DNA of 64,000 nt from the NCBI RefSeq assembly GCF_965198245.1, contig NZ_OZ240249.1, positions 620,001-684,000 on the forward strand. The letters run 5' to 3'. Positions 51,309-62,300 of this stretch are shown here, piece after piece. The notes beneath the pieces were generated by a model, which saw only the letters and a program-made list of their open reading frames with translations, made no database searches and had not been told where the DNA came from. Position 1 is the first letter of the stretch; the number at the start of each line of letters is the position of its first letter. Made by a program: the position numbers and the translations under genes. The stretch comes from Poriferisodalis sp965198245 (GTDB lineage: Bacteria > Actinomycetota > Acidimicrobiia > Acidimicrobiales > Poriferisodalaceae).

Positions 51309-52544
51309 TCAGGTCACCTGACGCGGCTCGCGGGGGTCCCGTGGGTAGTTGTAGAACTGCGCGACTGCGCCTCGGTCGGCGGTCTCGTTGCGGGTGTAGT
51401 GCGCGGGCATCGTCGGGGAACGCCACCGTCCCGCGGTCATCAGGCTGGGCAGTTCGACGCCTATTCGTGCAAGGTCCTGAGCCATGCCGACACGTGGTGA
51501 GTGGCCGCTGAAACCGTCGCCCAGGCCGGCCGCCAAGGCTGCCTTCTTGATCCGAAGCGAGATCTGATTCGAGCTGAGCTCGAACACCCGGAGTCCCGCT
51601 GGGGCGCCATTGCGAATCGACGCAAGGGCCGCCATGGTCTGCGTCGACACGAACACCACAGCACCTTCGCCGTCGGGGTCGGTTTTCGAGCGTCGAATCA
51701 GCAGCCGCCCGCTGCCATCGGGCACCGTCTCGATGTCGCTCCAGGTCAGCGCGGCGCATTCGGAGACCCTGAGCATCGCGTCGCGCATGAGCCTCACGAG
51801 GGCGATGTCGAGGCTTCCTCTCCTCGCGGCAGCCTGTGCGCTCTCTCGTCTGCCGTTCTTTCCGAGTCGCTGCCGGCAGGCGGTGGCTGCGATTGCGTCG
51901 AGTGCGTCCGCGGTGAGGCCCTTCGCCTGCTTCTGAGCCCTGCCGGCCACTCGAGTCGCTCCCCGGAGGGTTCTCTTGACATCGGGATGACTGCACGGGC
52001 TATCGAGGCCGCAGTTGTTGTGGACGTAGGCGATCGCAGCAGCGGCGACGCGCAGCGTGGCGGGCTTGTGCCCGAGCTGCTCGAAGCGTTCGGCCAGGTA
52101 CGCGGCGACGTGTTCGGGCTTGGCAGGGACTGCTGGGACTCTGCGGGCAGTGGCCCAGGTGACGAAGCTGCGCCATTGGCTTCTGTAGCTGCGGATTGTG
52201 TTGTGAGTGACCTCGTGGCAAAACAGCCCGTTCAGGTTCTGTGCGTCGGAATCTGTGACGAGGACAACATCGGGGATTGCCTCGTATCCCGGGCGTGTGA
52301 GGGACGAGTTGCGAATCAGTTGCTCGCCGGTGAGGACCACGCTGTCACGGACGACTTCCTGCCAGCAGCTGGAGCGTTGAGGAGTATCCCGCTCGGTCGC
52401 ATCCTCGAATGTCGATAGGCAGCGCAAGTCCGGCGCTTCGCAAGAGCCGTTGGTCCCGTTGATCCGAGTGGCCTCGGCCGGTGGCACTGACGCTTCCACA
52501 GATGCAAGCCCGGCACCGGATGTTCGCCCACGTGGCGTCGTCAT
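51309..52544 (-). CDS. Tyrosine recombinase/integrase
   Basis: About 411 residues, closely similar to the recombinase at 28062-29255. Shared are GHKPATLRVAAAAIAYVH, the catalytic Arg in MLRVSECAALTWSDIE, GHSPRVGMAQDLARIG (His/Arg), AGRWRSPTM and the Tyr in AHYTRNETADRGAV. The N-terminal region differs. The start was set at ATG 52544 before a Thr/Arg-rich segment; the frame is open to 52607. It diverges from the large defence operon to its right with about 170 bp between starts, and may have brought it in. Confidence 0.9.
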   Translation of the reverse strand: MTTPRGRTSGAGLASVEASVPPAEATRINGTNGSCEAPDLRCLSTFEDATERDTPQRSSCWQEVVRDSVVLTGEQLIRNSSLTRPGYEAIPDVVLVTDSDAQNLNGLFCHEVTHNTIRSYRSQWRSFVTWATARRVPAVPAKPEHVAAYLAERFEQLGHKPATLRVAAAAIAYVHNNCGLDSPCSHPDVKRTLRGATRVAGRAQKQAKGLTADALDAIAATACRQRLGKNGRRESAQAAARRGSLDIALVRLMRDAMLRVSECAALTWSDIETVPDGSGRLLIRRSKTDPDGEGAVVFVSTQTMAALASIRNGAPAGLRVFELSSNQISLRIKKAALAAGLGDGFSGHSPRVGMAQDLARIGVELPSLMTAGRWRSPTMPAHYTRNETADRGAVAQFYNYPRDPREPRQVT

Positions 52545-52712
52545 GGGCTGGCGCTGCAAGCGCACGATCGCCGTGGGCTCCACCGGCAGTATGCGACATC
52601 CGCACAATTACATGTAGTCATACAAAGGGCAGTATCCAGGGGATAACGGCAATTGTCCACCGTGGACGAAACATGCGGGGCCTAGGTCAAATCAAGCGCC
52701 CGCGCCGGGCCG

Positions 52713-55700
52713 GTGACTCCACCTCACCGGTCCGCGGCAGCCCTGGCGAGCGTCGTCGAATCCTGCGTTCCCCGCGACGAAGTCTTGGGCGGCGGCCTCG
52801 TCGACAAGCACTTCGCAGCCCAGCTCGACCAGGTCATCCGTGGCGCTGTCGGATATCACGACTACGCCGATCCTGACTCGTTCTTCAAGATCACCCACCC
52901 GACGAATGGCCTGCGCGACCTCCTGGCGGGAACCTTCGCACGCCTGTCGGACAACGCCAGCGCAGCACCCAGCGCCGAACACGCCGTCTACCGCTACGAG
53001 ACCAGCTTCGGCGGCGGCAAGACGCACGGCCTCATCGCCCTCTGGCACTTGGCCAGTGGCGCCCGCCCCCCGAACCTCGACGAATTCATCGACCCGGTTC
53101 TGCTGCCCGACGAGTGCGCTGTCGCCGCGGTGGTCGGCGACAGCATCGATCCGATCAATGGACTCACTACCGACGGCGTCACCACGTTCACCCTGTGGGG
53201 CGAGATCGCTCGCCAGCTCGGTGAGGACGCCTGGGCTGCCGTACGCAAGAGCGATGAGGCTCGGACAGCCATTGGCAAGCAGGTCTGGTTGGACATCATC
53301 GGCGACCGCCCGACGGTGATCGTGATCGACGAGGTCGCCCAGCACCTGCGGCTGCTGGCCACGTCGGGAGGCGAGGCACAGCGCAACCTGGCCGCCCAGA
53401 CCATCGCTGGACTGAAGGTGTTGTTCGAAGCGGCGACGGCAGCTCCGCGGGCGCGCATCATCGTCACATTGGCCACCGGCACGGAGGCATTCGAAGCCGA
53501 GACCGCGAAAGTCGACAAGGCGCTTCGCGATGCCGAGGTCCAGCAAACGCTCGCCGAGGCTCACGACGTCATGGAACGCCCAAAGGGGGCTGTCGGTCGG
53601 CCGGCCGAGGACGACGAGATCGGTTTCATCCTGCGCCGGCGCCTGTTTGCGGAGGTCGACGAGAACGCAGCCCGCTCAGCGGCACAGGCCTACCGGAAGC
53701 TCTATTCGACGCTGGCCGAACGGGGTGTCACAGTCGGCGGCTCGGCCACCGACAACCCGGCGGCCTACGCCGAACGACTGCGTACCGCGTACCCCTTCCA
53801 TCCCGCACTGATCGACTGCCTCGACAAGCGGATCGGCCCCATGCCTGGGTTTCAGCGCGCTCGCGGCGCACTCAAGATGCTCGCTGAGACGGTGGCTGCC
53901 CTCTGGCGTTCCGATGTCTCCACACCCATCATCAACCTCGGCGATCTTCCTCTCGACAACTTCACCGTCAGGTCGGCCATCACGACATCGATCGGGCGTG
54001 AGTCCCTCGACGGACCTGCTGAGGCCGACTTCGCCGCAGGCACCAGTCATGCCTCATCGGTGGACAACGAACGATGGCCGGCCGAGCGGCTCGCCACACG
54101 TGCCTGCCGTGCGGTGTTCTGCAACAGCGTCGTTGGCGCAGCACTGCCGGGTGCTTCTGGTCCCGACCTCTACGCAGGAACGCTTGCTCCGGGCGAGAGC
54201 CCCGAAGCGGTCGACGCTGCGCTGGAGGCAACCAGCCGCGTCGCTTGGCACCTGACCTATGACGGTGCCCGATGGCGATTTCAGGTGGAGCCCAACGCCA
54301 ATCGCATCATCGCCAGCGAAGTGGCGAATGTTCTCAAAGCGGATGTCACTGAGGAACTGGACCGGCGCATACGCCGCATCTTCGCCAGCGACGGCCCCAC
54401 CAAGGCCGTGCATTTCCCGACCGGGCCTGCCGATGTTCCCGACGTCCAGCAGCTGCATTTGGTGGTGTTCTCGCACGAGGACTTGACGGTCACCGCTGCA
54501 TCGGCCGGAGAGATTCCCGATCAAGTCGTCGATGTGGCCCAGCGCTACGGCGCGAACGAGCAGAACAGGACCAACCGCAACTCGATCGTGACGTTGGTGG
54601 CCGACGAGAATGAGGTGGAGGCGATGCGCTACCGAGTCCGGTTCGAGCTCGCGGCGAAACGCATCACCGGCGACTCCAATCGCCTCAGCCAGTTTGACGA
54701 GGAGGTAGCGAAGGCGCTCCGGCGCTTGGCGCAAGATGCCGAGCTCGAATCCCGCATCGCCATCACGCGGGCATACGCCCACCTGTACTGGCCCGAGAAT
54801 GCGCCTGCGAACAGCCACCTTCGGCACTTGCATCTGTCATTTGGCGACTACGGGAAGACACCGAAGGGTTCGCACACCCCGGTGATCATCGAAGCGCTGC
54901 GCGGCAACGGCAAGATCACCGACACGCAGCCGCCGACTGACCTGCTGGCGAGCGCCAGCGGCTTCGGCAAGGTCCGCACGGAGATCACAACGGCGGAATT
55001 GGCTGGGTGGCCCTGGCGTGACCACCGCCAGAAGATCGTGCTGAACGCCAGCCTGCTCACCGAGGCAATCTCGGCAGGTGTCCGCAACGGCACATGGGTC
55101 TACTTCGATCCAGATGCAGAGCGGGCATGGGGCAAGGACGACCCGCCGACAGGGGTTCGCACCTCCGGGGACACGCTGCTCTATACGCCGGCCCGGGCTG
55201 CCGAGCTGAACCTGCTGCGCAAGCGAACGGACTGGGCCGCGGTCAGCGCGGTGGTGACCACCAGCGCAGGGCCATTCGACGGGGCAAGTCTCCGGCGCGA
55301 ACTCACGACAGCGCTCGGTGGTGAACCACCCAAGGCAGAAGTGCTATCTGCACTGGCTTCCGCAGTGCGCAATGGCCGGCAAGTCGCAGTCTCGCTGACC
55401 TTCCCAGGCTCCGAAGTTGCGCCCCAGCCGTTGCCAGTGGACGAGATCGAGGGAACCGAACTCGATGCCCTGTTCGTGTTCGTTCCAGCACAGCCCACCG
55501 AGCCGCTCCCACCCCCGTTGCGCCGTATCACCGTCGAAGGCGAGACAACCGGGAGCGCCCTCGGCAAGCTCCGCGATGCCGTCGCTGACGGCGGCGTCGA
55601 TGAGATTGCCGCGCTGACCCTCACGGCGAGCGCCGCGGCGGGTCCGGGCACAACCAACCTTCGGGCGCTGGGCTATTGCGCATCTCAGCTGCCGCGCTTC

Positions 55701-56000
55701 GAATGCGAGATCACGGCATCGCTGGAGGTCGAGTTCGGCGGGCTTGAAGGTGCAGTCGGCGTCGAACTCGCCGGCGGCATCGCTGACTGGCGTCGCATCG
55801 AGCAAGCGATGTTCGCGCTGGCTGATCTCGGCACCGAGGTGGGGGGCACGTTGACCATGCGACTGACGCCGCCGTCGCCCGTAGCGGTCGACGGCAGCGA
55901 CTGGGAGCAATTCCGATCGGTGGTCGCCAACAACGACCCAGGTGCCATGCGCATCGAGGCTGAACCAGCCGACCGCGCTTCAACCGGCGGTGCACAGTGA
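52713..56000 (+). CDS. DUF499-type ATPase (PglY/BrxC-like)
   Basis: 1,095 residues. Walker A SFGGGKTH in YRYETSFGGGKTHGLIALWH (about residue 100) and Walker B VIVIDEVAQHLRLLA (about 200) are those of DUF499 proteins. A region with GFQRARGALKMLAETVAALW follows. The remaining part is long and less recognisable, with a helicase-like beta region near the end. In BREX and related anti-phage loci such ATPases (PglY/BrxC) are essential and pair with a methyltransferase. It starts at GTG 52713 and overlaps the next gene by 4 bases (GTGA). The gene order strongly suggests a defence operon. Confidence 0.87.
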   Translation: MTPPHRSAAALASVVESCVPRDEVLGGGLVDKHFAAQLDQVIRGAVGYHDYADPDSFFKITHPTNGLRDLLAGTFARLSDNASAAPSAEHAVYRYETSFGGGKTHGLIALWHLASGARPPNLDEFIDPVLLPDECAVAAVVGDSIDPINGLTTDGVTTFTLWGEIARQLGEDAWAAVRKSDEARTAIGKQVWLDIIGDRPTVIVIDEVAQHLRLLATSGGEAQRNLAAQTIAGLKVLFEAATAAPRARIIVTLATGTEAFEAETAKVDKALRDAEVQQTLAEAHDVMERPKGAVGRPAEDDEIGFILRRRLFAEVDENAARSAAQAYRKLYSTLAERGVTVGGSATDNPAAYAERLRTAYPFHPALIDCLDKRIGPMPGFQRARGALKMLAETVAALWRSDVSTPIINLGDLPLDNFTVRSAITTSIGRESLDGPAEADFAAGTSHASSVDNERWPAERLATRACRAVFCNSVVGAALPGASGPDLYAGTLAPGESPEAVDAALEATSRVAWHLTYDGARWRFQVEPNANRIIASEVANVLKADVTEELDRRIRRIFASDGPTKAVHFPTGPADVPDVQQLHLVVFSHEDLTVTAASAGEIPDQVVDVAQRYGANEQNRTNRNSIVTLVADENEVEAMRYRVRFELAAKRITGDSNRLSQFDEEVAKALRRLAQDAELESRIAITRAYAHLYWPENAPANSHLRHLHLSFGDYGKTPKGSHTPVIIEALRGNGKITDTQPPTDLLASASGFGKVRTEITTAELAGWPWRDHRQKIVLNASLLTEAISAGVRNGTWVYFDPDAERAWGKDDPPTGVRTSGDTLLYTPARAAELNLLRKRTDWAAVSAVVTTSAGPFDGASLRRELTTALGGEPPKAEVLSALASAVRNGRQVAVSLTFPGSEVAPQPLPVDEIEGTELDALFVFVPAQPTEPLPPPLRRITVEGETTGSALGKLRDAVADGGVDEIAALTLTASAAAGPGTTNLRALGYCASQLPRFECEITASLEVEFGGLEGAVGVELAGGIADWRRIEQAMFALADLGTEVGGTLTMRLTPPSPVAVDGSDWEQFRSVVANNDPGAMRIEAEPADRASTGGAQ

Positions 56001-56428
56001 GCGTGCCGAGCGTGCGTCAGCGGCGCTTTGAGCTGCAATTGCAGCCGACGCTGGCCGGCGACGACTGGGGTTTCCGCCTGAGTGAGACGTTCGGCGGTGC
56101 CATAGAGGCGGTGGCGAAGGTCGATGCGACACGCGCTACTCAGTTCAGGCGGGCCGTGCTTGAAGCAGTCGAGGCGTCGGGTTACCCGCCCGCTGCCGTT
56201 TCGCCGAGGCGGTGCCGGCCTTTCAACTTGCAGCAGGGCCCTGGAGTTCGGCTAGCACTGACGGTCTGCGCCTCGCTGCCGGTGGCGAAGCCACTTCGTC
56301 GGCGGGCGATCGCTGACGGCGTGGGTGCCCTGTCGCCCGAAGAAGCGCTGTATTGGTATGCGCGAACATCTGGCCCCGAGCGCGGACGGGCACTGCGGGC
56401 CCTGCGACTGCTGCTGGCCGATGACTGA
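55997..56428 (+). CDS. Small protein in defence operon (DUF7680-like)
   Basis: 143 residues: SVPSVRQRRFELQLQPTLAG, then a beta/alpha region with GLRLALTVCASLPV-like core and a C-terminal helical stretch ALSPEEALYWYARTSGPE. Genes of this size occur at this position next to DUF499 ATPases, and the name DUF7680 is my recollection, not checked. It overlaps both neighbours (4 and 8 bases), so co-translation is certain to be coupled. Function unknown; perhaps an adaptor. Confidence 0.68.
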   Translation: MSVPSVRQRRFELQLQPTLAGDDWGFRLSETFGGAIEAVAKVDATRATQFRRAVLEAVEASGYPPAAVSPRRCRPFNLQQGPGVRLALTVCASLPVAKPLRRRAIADGVGALSPEEALYWYARTSGPERGRALRALRLLLADD

Positions 56429-59339
56429 GGGCGACCGGCCACGCCTGCTGATTGAGGACTGGCTTCCGGTCACGGAGCTCGGTATCGAATCCGTGCGTGA
56501 ACGGGCGGCGGCCAGCGCGTTGCCCCCGATCTACTTCTTGCATGTGTGGTGGGCTCGGCGACCCTTGGTCGCCAGCGCCGGAGCGATTCTTGCGAGCTTG
56601 CTGCCTGCGTGGTCCCAGGAACTCGCCGACGACTTCGGCGACCATGAAGAGCTGTCCACATCGGAGGCATACCAACGCTGGTTCCTGCATCTCTGCGGCA
56701 TCTGGGGCGACCCTATTGTTGCCGACCAGCTGGTTCGTGCGGCAAAGGCCACGGGTAACTCGATTCCGAATCCGTACACCTACAAGCAGGCGTACAAGAA
56801 TTCTCCTGACACGTACAACGTCGAACTCCTTCACAGGGTGTTGGAGAACACTTGGGACCGCGTTCCGACGGTGCTCGATCCCACAGCGGGAGGCGGCTCG
56901 ATCCCTTACGAGGCCGTGCGCTTCAATCTGCCCTCCTACGCAAATGACCTAAACCCGGTCGCGGCGTCGGTGCTACGGGCCAGCGTTGAGATTCCGGCTC
57001 GTTATGGTCCTGTGTTGATCACGGACCTGGAGCGCTGGGGCTCGATTCTCGTTGAGCGTCTACAGACAAGGCTCAACCGCTACTTTCCTTCGCTGCCCAA
57101 TGAAAAGGCAGCAACGTACATCTTCGCCCGGACAGTGGCGTGCCCGAGGACGGGCAAGTGTGTGCCGTTGGTCAGCGATTGGGCACTGCGGCGGGGCAGC
57201 AAGCCGGTCGCGGTGCGGCTGGTCACAGAACGATCCGGCGACCTTCTTGACGTGCCCGAATTCGAGATCGTCGAGGGCGCTGCCGCGCGGTTCGACACCA
57301 AGAAAACTGGTACGTGGTCGCGCGGCAAAGGGGTCTCACCGTGGGATCACTTGGTGATCGACAGTGACTACATCAAGGCCGAAGCCCAAGCCGGTCGCAT
57401 GGGCGACGTGATGTACGCCGTGGCGATCCGCACCACGAGAGGACGAGGTTTCAGAGCGCCGGCGGAAGTCGATCTGCAGGCTCTCGCCGCCGCGGAAGCC
57501 GAGTTGGAGCGTCTGCTGCCGAAATGGGAGCGTGATGACGTGCTCCCACGCGAGGTGTTTCCAGAAGGGAATGACAATCGACCTATCGAGTACGGAATGC
57601 CTCACTGGCGGGACATGTTCACCCCGCGCCAGCTGCTCGTGCATGGATCTTTCGTAGAGGAATGGCGCAATCTCGCCGACGAGGTGCGAGCCGGGATTTC
57701 TGATGCTCCTGATCGTGCAAATGCGGTACTGGCGCTGCTCGCCATGATGCTCGGAAAGGCGCTCAACTATGACGCCCGCCTTGGTTCATGGAATGCCGGT
57801 CGCCAAGTAATGCGCTCGGTTTTCGACTCCCATAACTATGCCTTCAAGAACACCTTTGCGGAGTTTGAGGGCGCGGAACAACTCCCGGCTTGGACGCTCA
57901 GCCAGTTGCTCGATGCATACCGGAGCATCGCAAGACTGCTGTCGCTGGACGGCGATGCCAGGCTCCTGGACGACTCCGTAACGCCACCTGCTCCAGTCAC
58001 CGTGACCAGTGAGAACGCCGGCAATCTGAGTTCGCTGGCCGATGAGTCGCAGTCCCTCGTGTGTATCGACCCGCCGTACTACGACAACGTGATGTACGCC
58101 GAGTTGGCGGACTTCTTCTACGTCTGGCACAAGCGGACTCTGGGACGGCTGTGGCCAGATCTGTTCGCGGAGCAGCTCACCAACAAGCATGACGAGGCCG
58201 TCACCAACAAGGCGCGGTTCAGTCACGCCGGCAGGCGAGCCGGAGCGTTGGCCGATCACGACTACACGGCCAAGATGGCGGCCATCTTCGCCGAGTGTCA
58301 CCGCGTGCTCGCTCCAGACGGCGTGATGACGGTGATGTTCACCCACAAGCGGGCCGATGCATGGGACTCGCTCGGCACTGCGCTGTTGCAGGCCGGATTC
58401 GAGATCCGAGCATCCTGGCCGGTACACACCGAGAGTGAGCAGTCGCTCCACCAAGCCCGTCAGAATGCCGTCAAGTCGACGGTGTTCTTGAGTTGCCGCA
58501 AGCGCGCGGACGACCAAGTCGGTGATGGCTTGGTGTACCTCGACGACATCGCAGCAGACATTCGCAACGCCGCTGGCGAAGCCCTGCAGCGCGGCCACAC
58601 GCAAGGTCTCATCGGCGTCGACCTGCTGTTGTCCACGTACGGACCTGCCCTCTCAGTGCTGTCGTCGCAGTGGCCCGTGTACGCCGCGGAAGCCGACGAG
58701 ACTGGCCGCTCGCGGCTGCTGCGACCAGAGGAAGCACTGGCCGTCGCTCGGGCAGAGGTCCTGCGACGTGAGCGGATGCGGCTCGTGGGCCACGACATCG
58801 AATTCGATCCACTCACCGATTTCACGCTGCTCGCCTGGAGCACGTTCGGTGCCCGCGAGTTCCCCTACGACGAAGCCCGGAAGTTGGCTCTGTCCATTAG
58901 TGATCTCGATCTCGACGACGCAGAGCGCGCCAAGCTGCTGAGCGTCAAGTCGGGCGTTGCGAGGCTGATCGAGCCGCGGCTTCGCCTGCGCAGAGAGACA
59001 GACGCGCACCTGCCGGGCATCGACCGTTCCCGCGCTGTTGTTGACGTCTGGGTGGATGCCATCCACACCGCCGCGTACACCACCACGCAAGACGGTCCGG
59101 GAGCGGCCAAGCGATGGCTGGACGAGCGCGATCTCACCGAAAACACTGTCTTTGAGTCCTGTCTTCAGGCATTCGTGCGTGCGCTTCCGAACACCAAGCA
59201 TCAGGGGGACTGGAACGTCCCCGAGGCCGAGCATCTGCACTCGCTCGTGAAGGCGTACTTCGAGAACATCGAGTTGCCGCCCGAGCCGGTCGTGTTCGAG
59301 ATCGAGGATCTGTCGTTGCCAGGCATCGCGAATGACTGA
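56421..59339 (+). CDS. DUF1156-containing adenine DNA methyltransferase (COG1743-like)
   Basis: About 972 residues from ATG 56421. The N-terminal DUF1156 domain reads IEDWLPVTELGIESVRERAA and LHVWWARRPLVASAGAILAS. The SAM-binding motif DPTAGGGSIPYEAVRF lies near residue 152, with DLNPVAASVLRASVEIP after it. The catalytic DPPYYDNVMYAELADFFY comes at about 550, and MTVMFTHKRADAWDSLG in between. The large insert between motifs includes a Cys pair. It is related to PglX-type N6-adenine methyltransferases of BREX-like systems, which mark host DNA. A longer frame from 56325 overlaps the previous gene and is not supported. It overlaps the helicase gene by 8 bases. Confidence 0.9.
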   Translation: MTEGDRPRLLIEDWLPVTELGIESVRERAAASALPPIYFLHVWWARRPLVASAGAILASLLPAWSQELADDFGDHEELSTSEAYQRWFLHLCGIWGDPIVADQLVRAAKATGNSIPNPYTYKQAYKNSPDTYNVELLHRVLENTWDRVPTVLDPTAGGGSIPYEAVRFNLPSYANDLNPVAASVLRASVEIPARYGPVLITDLERWGSILVERLQTRLNRYFPSLPNEKAATYIFARTVACPRTGKCVPLVSDWALRRGSKPVAVRLVTERSGDLLDVPEFEIVEGAAARFDTKKTGTWSRGKGVSPWDHLVIDSDYIKAEAQAGRMGDVMYAVAIRTTRGRGFRAPAEVDLQALAAAEAELERLLPKWERDDVLPREVFPEGNDNRPIEYGMPHWRDMFTPRQLLVHGSFVEEWRNLADEVRAGISDAPDRANAVLALLAMMLGKALNYDARLGSWNAGRQVMRSVFDSHNYAFKNTFAEFEGAEQLPAWTLSQLLDAYRSIARLLSLDGDARLLDDSVTPPAPVTVTSENAGNLSSLADESQSLVCIDPPYYDNVMYAELADFFYVWHKRTLGRLWPDLFAEQLTNKHDEAVTNKARFSHAGRRAGALADHDYTAKMAAIFAECHRVLAPDGVMTVMFTHKRADAWDSLGTALLQAGFEIRASWPVHTESEQSLHQARQNAVKSTVFLSCRKRADDQVGDGLVYLDDIAADIRNAAGEALQRGHTQGLIGVDLLLSTYGPALSVLSSQWPVYAAEADETGRSRLLRPEEALAVARAEVLRRERMRLVGHDIEFDPLTDFTLLAWSTFGAREFPYDEARKLALSISDLDLDDAERAKLLSVKSGVARLIEPRLRLRRETDAHLPGIDRSRAVVDVWVDAIHTAAYTTTQDGPGAAKRWLDERDLTENTVFESCLQAFVRALPNTKHQGDWNVPEAEHLHSLVKAYFENIELPPEPVVFEIEDLSLPGIAND

Positions 59340-62300
59340 CGACGGCTTCGTCGGACTGAACCTGGGCAAGCGCTACAACACACTCGACGATCCGCTGAAC
59401 ACGTTCTACGTACCCGTCCTGGAACGTGCGACTTCGTACGACCGAGTGGCGGGATACTTCTCGTCGTCGTCGTTCGTGTCAGCAGCGGCAGGGCTGGCGC
59501 GATTCATCAACAACAGCGGCACCATCAGGTTGCTGGTCGGCTCGCAGTTGTCCGAAGCCGACCGTGACGCACTGCTCGGCCAAGCGCCGCTGACCGATGT
59601 CTTGGCTCACAGCCTCAACGACGACTTGGACCGCTCCGTGAGTGCCGATGAGATCGCACGCCAGCGTCTCGGAGTCATCGCTTGGCTGGTGCAGCAGGGA
59701 CGCCTCCAGATCCGGGTCGGCGTGCCGTGCGACCCGAGCGGTGTCCCCTTGGCCGGCTCGGACGCCGGGCAGCGCTACTTCCACTCCAAGTTCGGAGTGC
59801 TTGCCGATGACGCAGCCAATCGGGTGGCGTTCACCGGCAGCATCAACGAATCGGCTGCGGGCTGGCAACGCAATTTCGAGTCATTCAACGTGTACCGATC
59901 GTGGCGGGCCGAGAGCTGGGCGGACTACGGCGAACCATTGTCACAGGAGTTCGAGGAACTCTGGAGCGGCCAGCCACCTCCCGGTGGCGGCAGCAGCGGG
60001 AATCAAACCGGTGTTGCCGCTTGGCGAACCGTGCTATTGCCTCAAGCAGTGCGCGATCGGTTGTTGCAACTCGTATCGCCCGGTTGGACACCGCCGCCTC
60101 GCGATCCGCTGGAGCCGTCCCCCTCGCTGACTCCATCAGAGCTTGAGCATCTGGCTGCAATCCGCACAGCGCCAAGTACATGCACCGGGGTCGGACTGGT
60201 TTCGGCGGCTGTCGAGCCTTGGCCACATCAGCTGGCGATCTCACGGCGCATCTGCGAGACGTGGCCGCGTTCGTACCTGTTGGCCGATGAGGTCGGCCTC
60301 GGCAAAACCATCGAAACCGGATTGGTGCTGCGTGAGCTGCTGCTGTCTGGTCGTCTCAGCACTGCGCTGCTCCTGGTTCCCGCTTCGGTGCTGATCCAGT
60401 GGCAAGAGGAACTTAGCGAGAAGTTCCTGCTGGACATTCCACGCTTGGACAGCGGCGACTTGGTGTGGGCCGATGGCAGACGTCACAAGGCGGCGGCGTC
60501 CGGCGAGAGTGCGTGGCGGTCGGCACCCGTGCTGCTGGCATCGTCTCATCTCGCCCGCCGGCGGGAACACCGTGCTGCCTTGACCGAGGGCACCGCTTGG
60601 GATCTTGTGTTCGTGGACGAAGCCCACCACGCTCGCCGTCGCGGCACCAAGGCATCGGACTCGCCGAACCAGATGCTGGCCACATTGTTGGCGATGAAGC
60701 GTGCGAGCACGTGGAACGTGCTGCTGCTGGCATCCGCCACCCCGATGCAGATGAATACCCACGACATCTGGGACTTGCTCCTGCTCTTCGGTCTCCCGTC
60801 GCCGTGGTCCGAGTCGCCGGAGCACATGGAGCGGTACTTCGGTGAGTTCGGCGCCGAGTTCGCCGACCGTAAGTGGACGTTTCTTCGGCAGATGCTGGCA
60901 GGGCACTTCGCAGCGGCCAATGCTGAGCCCGCACTTGTTGACGAGATGACCGGGGCGCTCGGTCTCGTAGCGGCAAAGCGCATCACCGAGTTCCACAAGC
61001 GGCCGTACACAAAAGGCTCGACACGGGACTTGGGCAAGGAACAGAAATCGTGGTGGGACACTTGGCTGCGGGCCAACACACCCGTGCGCGACCGGGTGTT
61101 CCGGACCACACGGGCAACCTTGCGTACCTACCAAGAGCAGGGCGTGCTGCCCGAGGGCACGGTGGTTCCAGAGCGCCGAGTCACACACGAGTCGTGCGAA
61201 CTGGGTGAGTCGGCCGAGGCGCTCTACGGTCGCATCGACAGCTACATCAAGCGCCACTACGACGCTTACTTGGCCGATCGGGGCCGGCGACGCCCCTTGG
61301 GCTTCATCATGACCGTCTACCGGCGGCGGCTGACGTCGAGCTTCCATGCGGTGCGCTGTTCGCTTGAGCGGCGCCGAGAGGTGCTGCGGGGCCAGCGCCA
61401 TCTGCAGGCGTTCGTCGACGATGACGATGTGGCGTCGTCTGAGGAGTCGAATGCCCTCGCCGCAAACGGCCTAGCCGTTGCACAGACGGCGTCGGGCGGC
61501 GCCGGGGTTGATCCAGCGTGGGATCCCGAGATCGCCGGTGCCGAGTGGGACGACGCGGTGACTGCGACTGCCAGCGAGTACTTGGCTGAGGAGCTGGCTG
61601 AGCTGGACAGCTTCATCGACGAGCTGAACGACTTGCCGCCTGACGAGCCCAAGACTCGACGGCTGTACGAGTTGCTTGAGTCGAGCTTCGCGGGTGGGCA
61701 TCGAAGCGTGGTGGTGTTCACGCAGTACGCCGACACGTTGTGCTACCTGCGGGAACGCCTGCGGGTCATCTACGGCACAGGGATCGTCTGCTACTTCGGC
61801 GGGCGGGGCGAGCGGTGGGATCCTGACGCTGGCGAGTGGGCTGTCCTTCCGAAGGAACGTGTCAAGGAGCTGTTCCGCCAGGGCGACGACGTCCGCATCA
61901 TGCTGGGCACCGACTCGATGTCGGAGGGCCTGAACCTGCAGACCTGCGCCCGTGTCATCAACTACGACCTGCCGTGGAACTTCATGCGTGTCGAACAGCG
62001 CATCGGGCGTGTCGACCGCATCGGAGGCCAGCCTCGCGTGGAAGTGACCAACCTGTCGTACAAGGGCACGGTCGAGGACGACATCCTGCGGCGGATCGAG
62101 GACCGGCTGCACTGGTTCACGACCGTTGTAGGAAACGCGCAACCGGTGCTCGCGTCGATGGAATCAGCCATGCAGCGGGCGGCCCTGGGCCAGATCACAC
62201 CGGATGGCGCCGTGCTCGAGGTGGAGCAGATGAACCGCCAGGCGATGGCGTCACCCGTCAAGCTGGCAGACCTCGACGCGGTGCCGCGACACGCCCGGCC

